Program-made: the position numbers and the translations under genes
The notes under the pieces: model-generated
Told to the model about the DNA's origin: nothing
The model's input: the letters and a program-made list of their open reading frames with translations, nothing else
The model's database searches: none
In this document: in pieces, positions 10,821-22,800 of the stretch
How the letters are laid out: the number at the start of each line of letters is the position of its first letter
How positions within the stretch are numbered: the first letter of the stretch is position 1
NCBI GenBank assembly: GCA_039720395.1
Contig: JBBPBK010000059.1
Coordinates: forward strand, 124,001-188,000
Direction of reading: 5' to 3'
Length of the DNA stretch: 64,000 nucleotides
From: Liquidambar formosana
Taxonomy: Eukaryota; Streptophyta; Magnoliopsida; Saxifragales; Altingiaceae

Positions 10821-13800
10821 AAAAAGAGGAGAAATAAACAAAAAAGAAACTGATTCTGAAATTTTGAAGCATCAGAAAATCGAATAAAGAGATGACACAA
10901 TGATTCATGGTTCACACTTCACAGCAAAGACAAGTTGATGTCAGTTAGATACAAAATCTTAGGTGTCATATTTTTTGTTGCACACACACTTTGAAAGAAA
11001 CCATTCAGGATCGTTATGCCTTTGATGTTTCATGTATATTTAGACTATATTATATTATTTTATTTTATTTATCTCGAGGATCAGATTTCTGCACCAAAGA
11101 ATCCTCTTCAGTGGGGCTGTTTTTTTCCATTGAAAAGATTTTAAACTAATTGTGAGTTGTCATTGATAGCCTATCTTGAAATGATTCAACCTTTTAATCC
11201 ATGATTTCCTATGGGATCAGATATGGCTGACTTCTTATTCAATCTTGTTAAATCTATTGTATTTAGTGCTCATTGCTTTATGGGACTTGTTTTGTTAAAT
11301 ATTAGTTGTTGTAGCTACTTTACTCTGATATCGAAATTTCCTAGTTCCTTTGGCTTTCCAGTTTCTTAGGGCCTATTTGGGCGTCCCTTTGGAATTAAAT
11401 AATTCAACAAAATTTACGTAGTATTGGAGGCACAAATCCATCGCCTTGAATTAGAATATTTGAAAATGTTGGAGTCATCACTATAATTGATGTTGTAGGA
11501 TCAATTCTTAGCCTTGTGGTTCCTGGTAACCGGCTGCATCAGCCTGGTAACCTTCGTCACCGCATGTTGTGAAAATGCTCCCGCAAACTTTCGGATATGT
11601 CTACAGTTGCCGATGAGGTATTTTTGAGTCACTGGGCTTTGATACGTCGCCATTCTCTAAGCAGAGTTGTGCTTTATTCATTGTAAGTGTTGAAGATGAA
11701 CTGGCTGATTTAAGGAAACTTTTGAACGAATGCGATAACATGGTTTGAAAATGAGCCCATTCAATCAAGTGTGCATTCGGAGTAAGGCTTAGGAATGAAT
11801 CTAATGGAAATTTAGGTCTCTGTCCGCTTGGAAGATTTTTCTTTCCTAAGAGGGCAAAGGTGTGTGGGAGAAAAATTTCTAAAATGGGAGAAGATTTTCC
11901 AAGTGGGACACTCGTTTATGATGCACCAACTGTGGCTGGGAGCACCAACCACCAGTCGCATTTCAACCAAACCTGGTTTAGACAGAGCAGGGGCGGATTT
12001 GGGGTTGGAGCCCTTCGCTCACTTGCTTGTTCCTCTCTGGATGTTCCTAACTACCTAGGCAATAGTACCTGAGGTAAGTAGCTACTTGAATATGTCTTTG
12101 TCACTTTCGTGTACCTATCGAACAGCAGCCCTTTGGGGGTTCCTTAGGGACCGATCAAATTTTTGATGAAATTGATACCGCGGTAATGCTTCTGCGCCAA
12201 AAGTGGCGTCTGAGAATACCAGACGGCTACTCTTATTCAGAGATAGTGATAGGCCATCCCCCCATCCGTCTCTTGATCCCTCATTCCACTAATCCGTTGT
12301 TACTGATTTATTCAAGGCATAGACTCCCCACTTCTTTGGAAATTCATCAAATGCCACAATTTTGAATTTTCACTCTTGTTTGCGATGATGACGATCATTT
12401 TCTTGAAAAAAAAAACACTTATCTTTTATGATGACCATCATTTTCTTGAATTTTTTAATTCAAGGTGATGGATTTGTGCCTTCAATACTATGTAAAATTT
12501 GTTGAATTGTTTAATTTCGAATTGGACACCCAAACAGGCCCTTAATGTATGACTTTCTTCCATCGCATAGTTTCTTTTTTTATTAAAGGAAGAACTTGTG
12601 TCACTTCTTGGTTGTTCTTTTAATTATCATTTTTAGATGCGTTCCCTCTTCTGTTGAAGCTTGTCTTCTATTATTTTGTCATCTTATGAATTTCTGTTGG
12701 AGGTTGAGTAACTCATAATCTGGTATTATCTTTTTCTGCAGATTCGTATGTGGCAGAGGGATTCTAGGGATCGGACAGTATTGCAACCTACCCCAGCTGC
12801 AGCAATTGATGTCAGTTAACACTTTTTATTCATATTCTATATTTGATTGTAATATGATACATGATGTAATGTGAACATGATGCTGGTTTAATTCTTATGA
12901 TATATTGTATTCTCTCTGTTAAAGCTTATGCCAATTTCTTTTATGGATTTTGTTATGGCTGGAAATGTATAAGTTAGAGGTTTCATTTTTCATTGCATTA
13001 TTTTGGACTGGGTTTCTCTGTTCATATTAGTTTGATGTTTCTTTTATGTTGATTGTTGGTGCAGATGTTGCCAACAGTTGCCTATTCAGATAATCCATCC
13101 ACATGCTTTGCTGCAAAGTTTGTGCATACATCTCTAAACAAAAACCGTTGTTCGATCAATCGGGTTTTGGTGAGTTTGATCAAAATCAAATTTTCTCTTA
13201 TGTCTATATTTTGCTAATTTGAGTTCACATCTGAGGCTCGTGTATTTTCTTCTAAGTAGCTTACCATGGTCCATTGATTTGTACTAATGTTTTCTGTATG
13301 TAGTTTGAATAGACTATTTGGGTCATCATATTCTTGATCAGAGATCACTTCATCTGTTGGACTGAGGCAGTTAGGCTGAAAGATTCTTTTTATTTGTGTA
13401 AGAAGGAACATTGGAGTCCTAGTATCCAACACAAGGGCCTCAATTGAATTAGGGCTTGCTCTTGCTAGTGACTACATGGCTTCTAATATATCCAATAACA
13501 CTAGCCTGAAGTCCTGAACCATGCAAGGAAGGGTCCCCCCCACAGCCCTACCCACACCCCCAGGCCGGGGAATATTGCAAATCAGATGTTTAGAACTCAT
13601 CTAGTTAAATTCTATTTGCACAAACTGGGTTATTAAATGGAACCTATTTTATGGTGGCTCCTGTTCTTAGAAAAACAAGAGTTGTGGGAAACAAGGGCAA
13701 ATTGGATGGTTAAAATTTGTCCAATTAGACTTCTTCTTGAGATTCCGGATCAACTAAATGGTACCCAACAAATGCTAGGACCTTGTAGAAAGTGTGCCTG

Positions 13801-16800
13801 GCTGCTGCCATGTAATTAATTTTAATGAAACAAATTAATTGGTGGGTTTAAATCCTTACTGTATGCTGACATGGCTTGATTTATTGGTCAGAGGACTTAG
13901 ATGAGATGGTTTTATGGGTCCCTTTTCTCCCCACCGTTCTTTTGGCTTGATTTATAGGTTCTTTTGTTTTTTGTGTTGATATGGCACAATTTTACTGGGT
14001 AATGACCACAGCAGCAGGGATGTATTTGAGAGGACCCAAACCCCATGGATGCATCAGCTTCCTCTTTTAGTGCCAGTGCGTAGATCTAATTCTGTTTAAA
14101 GAGACCCACTTGTTATTACACAGGACTCGGGAGCCAAATACCCAATGTTTCTGTTTTCTAATATATGTTAGATTTCTTTGCTCTTCTTCGTGGAATTTTT
14201 TTTTATTTTATTTTCTTATGTATGATAGCCAATTTATATTTATATTAGTTGTTTAATGGTATTTGATTAGTTATTCCAAATAATGGAATGAGTAATGTAA
14301 AATTTGTTTTTCCTCATTATTATTATTAACTGTTCTTTCAATGTGGGCTGACCTGTGTTTTCCATTAAAGTGGACTCCTAGTGGGAGGCGTCTTATCACA
14401 GGCTCTCAAAGTGGGGAATTTACTCTTTGGAATGGACAATCATTTAATTTTGAAATGATTCTTCAGGTACACAATTGTAATTAGTAATATGTTCATATTT
14501 TTAATTAGAAAAGAAGCCAAATTGATGTCTTTTGTAACATCAATTAATGTGCAGGCCCATGATCAAGCAATTAGGTCGATGGTATGGAGTCACAATGAGA
14601 ACTGGATGGTCACTGGTGATGATGGGGGCTCAATAAAGTAAATATGTCTCTTAATATGTTAGGCTCTGCTCTTCAGCATTTTTTTTATATTGGTCACTGA
14701 GACACATTTTTTATAATGATGCGATCGTGTTTATGGGGTTACTTGCTAGGTATTGGCAAAACAACATGAACAATGTAAAGGCTAATAAATCTGCTCATAA
14801 AGAGTCTGTCCGTGACTTGAGGTATGTATTTATATTTTTCTGTTAGAGAATTCTACATGGAGCATTTAATAATTAAGTTTGAACTTCTTGAACAGCTTCT
14901 GTAGGACAGATTTAAAGTTCTGTTCCTGCTCTGATGATACTACTGTTAAAGTTTGGGACTTTGCTCGGTGCCAAGAGGAGCGTTCTTTAACTGGTAATGT
15001 GCCTTGAATTCTGAATGAGTTTAAGATTGAGTTTGTTGCCCAGAGCTTGGGTGCATTACTGTCTCCGTTTATGTTTTTCTGAATGATAAGTTGTATTTAT
15101 GTCTGGCATTATCTTCTAAGTGATGTCATAGGAAAAATTTCCATAGCAAAAGGGCATAAAAAACTTGTTTTTATGCACATTTTGTAGAAAATTAAGGTGA
15201 ACAACTTTGCAAGTGTCCAAACAAGTGCCTAACAAGGTGGCAGGGGATGCGGTGTCATATCCGAAATTGTCAAACTTGCCAACTATCAATAGGTAGAAAT
15301 GTCCGACATATCATAGATCTAAAGTAATTATGATTAAAAAAATATGGTCCAAAACTCCAAATAATTGGGATATGCATGCGATAATGCAGATGTCTTAGGG
15401 ACTCTCACTAGGTTTAGCTGTTTAGATACCAAATTTTCTACCTGCAAGCTATAAAGGATGACTAGCATTTGGATTTTTCCTCTTTAAGGGTTTAATGGGT
15501 GTTATGATTCACAGCATAATTCATGGTTGGAGTTTTGTATTGTTGCGTGCCCTCAAGGCTGCTCCTCGTTGCTTATTATTTGTAGCTCAAAATGAGGATT
15601 TTTTTCCTATATACTTCCTGCATCTTTTTTTTCTCTTTAATGGGCATGGGGTGTGAAGGAGTGTAGAGGGCTATAATTCCTTGATTTTTTGTGTAGTTTT
15701 TCTTTCTTGTGATGTGGGTGGAGCTTTTTGTCTTGTATTATATACTTGTTTTTCTTTATTTTAAGGGTAAAATGCAGAAAACTACCCTCAAGTTTGGGGT
15801 AGGTTTCAGTTTGGTACCCCCAAGTTTAAAAGGGGTCAATTAGGTACCCAAACAATTTGTTGACTAACACCATTAACGGTTGGCATCAAATTGACGTTAC
15901 TGCCCTTCGCTAAAACCAAGTTGTTTTATCAATAACAATTTGGGTGAACAACTTTTTCAACAATTCCAGATTTACAAGTCACAATTGTTCTTCAACGGCG
16001 TGAGGTTTGGCTTGACTGTGATGAACTTGATGCCATGATGCTATACATTGAGGAAAATCTGATCTTGCTTGCTTATGAGGGCCCTTATTCATGTACAAAA
16101 TAAGGGCAAAGATGGTATATTTTAAAAATTATTGGTCAAATGGTTGAATCACCGTTAGTTGACCAAACGGTAGGCCCCAAATTGAATACATTTGAAAGTT
16201 TGGGTACCTAATTGACCCCTTTTAAACTTGGGGGTACTAAATTGAAACCTACCCCAAACTTAGGGGTAGTGTTATGCATTTTATCCTTATTTTAATGAAA
16301 ATTTTCACTTGTAAAAACATATTAATAAAATACTTTCCTTCCTAGAAAATCTTTCTTGTATATCACTGTTTATTGCACTTCTAACATTTCTTCTTGCTTA
16401 TTACTCAATTCTATTCGACTCAACAAAGTTTTAAATTCCATCTACTTGGGGTACCTTAAAATTGGAAAGGCTTTAATATTCAGAATATTATTTTCAATAA
16501 AATTTAGTATTTAACTCATTATTTTTATCAGATATTTTATTTTTATTATATTTTTTTCTTACACTATTGAAATTAAAATATGCAGTGTTCATTTCATAAG
16601 TTATCACCCTTTTTTTGGTAATCAATATTATTCATCTTGTTGTACCGATGCATCATGCTTGCACCATTGACCGCTTTATTTATTTGCTGATTCTTGTAGC
16701 ATTTTTTCCTCTATTCCTTTAGTTGATCATATACGTATTTTATGTTTACCTGAAATTTGTCTTTATTATTATTATTATTGTTGTTGTTTTTGTTATTATT

Positions 16801-19800
16801 TTTCCTTTGTTATGGTTACAATTGGGTAACATATTAGATTCAAGTCGCTTCTTGCTTGAGTCCGTGACAATACAAACGGTTTGATACGTGCATGTATTAG
16901 TTGACATGTTTAATGTTTGCATGAAGTAATAATGTAAAAGTCTTGTATCTGCGGTTTGAACTCAGGCAGGCCATGGTTGGGATGTGAAGAGTGTTGACTG
17001 GCATCCTACAAAGTCTTTACTAGTTTCAGGTGTGTTATTCTACATCTTTCTTGTGAACTTCATTGAAATATTCTAGTAAATTTGCAACTGCCATGCTTAT
17101 TGCTGTTTGAGATGGGCTTTGTTAGGTGGCAAAGACAACCTCGTGAAACTTTGGGATGCTAAAACGGGGAGAGAGCTTTGTTCATTGTGAGTACAAATTT
17201 CCAGTCGTTAAACTTTTAATTGAGTTATATGTTGAATTCTTTTGTGAAGTCTTGCATTTTCTTTCAGTCATGGGCACAAAAATACTGTGCTTTGCGTCAA
17301 ATGGAATCAAAATGGTAACTGGGTACTGACTGCTTCAAAGGATCAAATCATCAAAGTGAGTGACTTCTTTCTTCTCACAAAGGTCTCATCCAAATTGGAA
17401 GTGCTTGAATAGGGAGCTTTGATTTCTTTTCCTTTTCCGTCCTATTTATATTTATACTTATATTTATTTTTTCCTCTATGAGAGTCTGAGTTATCATTTA
17501 AGTGTTTCACTCTGCATATTCAGCTTTATGACATTAGGGCAATGAAGGAGCTTGAATCTTTTCGTGGGCATCGGAAGGATGTGACTGGTTAGTGACAGTT
17601 CTTATAATTCATGACATATGTGAGATGGAGAATATGGATAAGGGCTATGTACTTATTATGCATCGACTTACACCAAAACATATCAAAATTTACAAAACTA
17701 ATATAAGCATGTTTACACATACTCAGTTATTTTGATATCTGCGTGACTGCATTTGTATTGTACTCCCATCTCTCTATGAAGCAGTTGTATTTAATATTAT
17801 TATTATCTTGTGAATGTAGTCATGCAGGTATTACTATGTTATAATTGTTATTATTGCCATTTGTTAACTAGTTGATAGAAAGCTTTGTAGAACTTTGGAG
17901 GTACAGGCATTCAGCTTTTCCATATTTTTCAAAGTCTATAATGATATTTTTGTTGCTTGAAAAATATATTTGACACAGTACAGATTCAAAATTGCTTGAT
18001 TTCTTTGAAATATAGGGATGTAAATGGGGGCTTAACTAAGAGGGAGTGGGGCATTTATTGTGTAGAAATACAATCCTTGGGTTGATAGGACCATAGATGT
18101 TGGCATGTTTCCATCTTATGTTACATGCAGTATTAGAGATTATGATGCAGAAAAATGGCATATAACCTACAGTTTGGCTGCTGCACTGCTTTAATAGGCA
18201 TAAAACTACCCAGAGAGAGGAGTTTATAGTAATAAAATAACAAAAAATAAGTAAAGATTGAATTAAAATCAAAGCTGGAATGCAAATAGATGATAATTCT
18301 AGGGTGTAGAGACCTAGGAATGCGTCTTGAATAAGAAATTCTGAAATAATATTGAAAAATTCTGATTACAATGATTCAATAGAAGTATTTATACTAGGGT
18401 TACAAGGCCTAACCCTTGAATAAAATCATAGAGCTTTAAAGCACTGGTAGGGATCCTCTAATGGATTCATTATGAGATCTTTAACTCTTTCTAAACTTTT
18501 GATTTCAGCCACCCAACTATTTTGAAAAATCACATGCTTGTCGCATGACTACTTAAAAAGAGTAGGAACATCACAATGGTCTGTGAACCATAATACAAAT
18601 GAAAGCAATATTACAAAAAAAATTGAACTCTATTAGCTAATGGTCCAAGCCAAGCTGACCAGTGTGTTGCTTGATCTCCCTCTCATGCTCCTAATCAGAT
18701 TAGTTGAAATGAATCTACAAAAATATGATATAAAATGCATTATCCTCTGAACTATATTATGTAAGAATAATATATATTTGTGTAAAAGAAGAGAAACAAA
18801 TGTCACAAATCATAACCGATAAAAATCCCCTTTAATTCCCAAGCCAAGCTGACTAGTGGGCTCTCTTGGCCTTGGTATGCCTCTTGGATGCACCTGCATC
18901 AGATTGGCTGAAGTGAATCTAACAAAATATGATATATAATGCATTTCTTCTTCTGAAACCATTAGATGCGAGTATAATCTGGATTTGTGTGAAAGAAGGA
19001 AAAAAAAATACCACAATTCATGACCAATAAAAATAACCTTTAATGAACAATTCATTGTAGTCTATACTTGTTTGGAAAAAGAAAATACCACAATATATAG
19101 CCATGAAAACTCATCTATAATGTTCAAATCACCAGAACTCTTCAAATTATCTTGTACTTATATTGAATCAATTCCCTTGACATGGTGAACTTGTGGGAAG
19201 ATACAAAGGTGGATTCTATATTTACTAGTGAGTGATTACTTTGATGCAAAGTAAGAGTGATCAACTAGTGTCATTTAGTTAATAGGTATCAAGTCAGCTA
19301 ATGTCCATTAATGTAGTATTCCCTCCGTTCCTATTTTATTGTCCTCAATTCCTTTTTGGGATGTTCCAAAATTATTGTCCCATTCAAAAAATCAATGAAT
19401 TTTTAGTTTATTTCCTAAATACCCTTTCTCATGAGTACTTTACCTTTTCCAATGTTTTGTACACTTGAGGGCAAAATTGGAATTTTAAAACATATGTATT
19501 GTTGTGAAAGCATTTACAAGGTCTTCCCAAAAAAGCGTGTTTTTTGAAAGGGGACAGTCAGTTAGGAACTGAGGGAGTATGTAATTCGTTATAATTGTTT
19601 CCACTTGTGATTTTGCATATCTTTTTTAGTTGCCTGTCGTGTATTTTCCATTCACAGAACTAGTTCTATACTTCTATGTAGCTAAGTTACTGTCAGGGCA
19701 TTATTTCCACTTGTGATTTGGCTATAAGTTGATTGTTGCCTATGGCAAATAGTTGTGACAAGGCACTAAAGATGATCTGCAAGCTATTTCACTAGGACAC

Positions 19801-22800
19801 TGACATTTTTTTTCGTGTTGGAAATAATACCCAAAATGACATTAAATTCTGACAAGGGTACTAGTGCCCAAAAATGGTTTTCAACGCATTTATGTGTTGG
19901 CATGTCCCATATGACAGAAAATACTAAGGACTGTCCTTGTTTTATTGTCTGCTTGTGGCTTCATTTGCACTAGGATCTTAAGTGTTTGATATTTCTTCCG
20001 CTTAACATTGGAGCATAGATGGGGTTTTCATGCTATGCTATCCTTCTGTCACATTTAAGTGAAATAGAAATCCTTTTACGGAATCTTTGGTTGTAGCAAT
20101 GGCTCTATCCAAAAAATTTTGCATCGTGATAACGATTACTTCCTTCAGTTTGAGTATCTATAGGGGTTGTGGAGTAAACCTCTCATCTGAGAGGTTCCTT
20201 CATTATGCTTTATCCACGTCTCGTGGTATATTCTATTGGTCCAAATTGAGTCTGCAGTAATTTTATCACTTTTCCCACATCCCTTTACAAGAGCTTTATC
20301 TGATAATGCTTCTTCTGGTATATTTTGTATCAAGTTGATTCTTATATCACATCTATTTATTTTAATTTTGTTCAAATTCTCTAGCATTGGCTTGGCATCC
20401 GTTCCATGAAGAATATTTCGTGAGTGGGAGTTTTGATGGGTCCATTTTCCATTGGCTTGTTGGGTAATCTCTATTCCTGATTCAGATCACTATATTTAAT
20501 GGTTGCACTAATTTTTCTTCTTCTTTGTCATGCTCTTCCAGATCTCAAGGTCTTGGATGCATCAAATGCATTTTCATGTCATACTTAAATTCTTCACTAC
20601 TAGTTGTATACCATGCAGTTTGTGGAACATGTTTGCAGAAGAAATAATGTCTAGGAAGGACCAAGAGCCATGGTCGTTACTTATTTGATCTGATTTCGAA
20701 GTGTAATGCTGTAAACTTGAAACTGGATTTAGATGAAAATCTCACTTGGAAGGCATTTAGTTTGCATCCTTCTTGGATTTGGATTCTCTGTTGAGTTATA
20801 CATGCTGATCACGCAATGTGTAATTTAGTTACAAAGAAGAGTGTACTTAGAAAATATAAAAGCCCTCTTTAATATTCTAATAAAATTACCAAATTCCTAG
20901 TCCAGTTAGAATAGATCTTTTGACTACGCTATGTATATGATTAGTTACCAATGGTGTGTAATATGGTTACAAAGAAGAGTGATATTCTAACAAAATGAAC
21001 AAACTCCTGGGCCAGTTAGAATAGATTATTTGACTAAAGTGTGTATGATTAGTTACTAATGGCCTTGTTGTTTTTATATCTTGCTGCATCCTGTAATGGG
21101 AGATTGCAGGATTAACTGAATAGAAAAATAATGAAATCCCATTCCTATATGCAGTATTAAGATTTAACTGACCAATCTTAATATATCATAAAGATAAAAA
21201 AAAGAACATCTAATGTACTAAGATGATCCCTATAGAAAGCTTATCTTGATTTTCATTTTATCTTGATGGAAAACTGCCCTAAAGAAAAATAGAGAAACAA
21301 TGAATCCAGTGATCTAGTTCATTTTTTACTTCTCACTTTCCCTTTGAAAAGATTTACCTTTTAGACATGGCATGTAGTATTTATAAACTGCTAGTCAAGT
21401 AATAAGTTATTAACCTTACATAACTATAAAAATGAAAATTATCGCCGATGAAGACTAAAAGAGGAAAGATATAAGATAAACATTCTCGTAGGGTTTTTCT
21501 GTTGTAGACATGGACCTATGAGGCACCTATTAAGAGTTTCATCTGCTTAAAAGTTAAATTGTTAAAACAAACATAAGGGATATTGAACTTTAATTGATAT
21601 TTAACTGTTTATCTTTAAAGCGTTAGAAGAAACTAATATGCCAATAGAATTAATTTTTATTTTTATTTTTTAAAACAAAGAGAACAGGGAAAAAGTTCAA
21701 TGTATCTGTTTGATATATATTCCTTGTCTACTATAGGAAGAGTTTCACAATGCTTGAAGATTTTATGGAGCTGATTTGAAATGTATCCAATATGAAAATG
21801 CTCGGGGATAAAAGTTCTAAAAATGTATAAAAACTATATACGTTATAGGAAGAGTTGAGATCTTTTGGAGTAAGTTGATGAGTCGGAGTGTATTTCTTGT
21901 GAGAGAATTTGAAGCGATATAATTAGTGTGAAAAATATATAAATTACAGGAAGTGAGGATATTTTGATATTTAATATTGTTGGGTTTTTTTTGAGGAAGA
22001 TGAAAAATTAAGATTAGTACGGTTTTGGTTCACCATGTGGCAATAAAGTGAAACTTAGGTCTCTCTCTATGATCAATCAAAGACAACTGATGGTTCACTA
22101 CAACCTTTTCAACTTTTGTTATTCCTCATGTTTGTTTTTCGATAAGTTTATAGCTGCATTGATCCACAAATTAGTTTCGGGCTTTGGGATTCTATTCTCT
22201 TGTTGAGTGCTGTTAATATGATTTATTGCTGCATCTTGGGCACCGAATTTCAGATTGTTCTTGTATCTCATGACCACTAAAAAGATATTCTGATGCACAG
22301 GCATGAAACTCCCCAGGTTGAAATTCCTGGTGCACATGATAATAGTGTGTGGGATCTTGCATGGCATCCAATTGGATATATTCTTTGCAGGTAAACTCAA
22401 ATTTCTTCTTTTTTATGATTTACATGTGTGGGATCTTGCATGGCATCCAATTTGATAGTGCATTTTTTTTTCAATTGATACTCAGAGGCATCTTAGTTGA
22501 GGTAGAGTGTTCTTATATGTAATTTGTAGTCTTATAACTACTCTTTTATGGTGGACTATATTTTGGTACTGGTCTGAGTTTGGGCCACAAATCATTCAAT
22601 TGATAGGGATAATTTTTCTTCTGATAAGAAATGAAAATTTTGGAGGGAAGCTTTTGGAACTAAACTTTTCTATTGCTATTTGGCTAAGCTTTCTGATTAG
22701 GGTGCATGGAGTCTTTGGTGCTATTTGATTCTGAGGATTGAAGACCATATCTAGTGGCAAGATTGAACTGCACTATTGATTTCTTCTTTTACTGAATTTA

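Larger units (their letters stand above)
17588..20384. other. FY intron 12 (2.8 kb)
   Basis: This intron lies between the fifth and sixth WD repeats. The stretch at 18240-18480 resembles a decayed LTR on the minus strand. A tandem duplication of about 190 bp covers 18640-19025, and a Stowaway MITE lies at 19319-19577. No host gene is seen within it. Confidence 0.8.

Noticed and set aside
10284..10915. Lysine-rich and phenylalanine-rich frames in FY intron 2
   Set aside because: They are translations of A-runs, T-runs and a TTC microsatellite.
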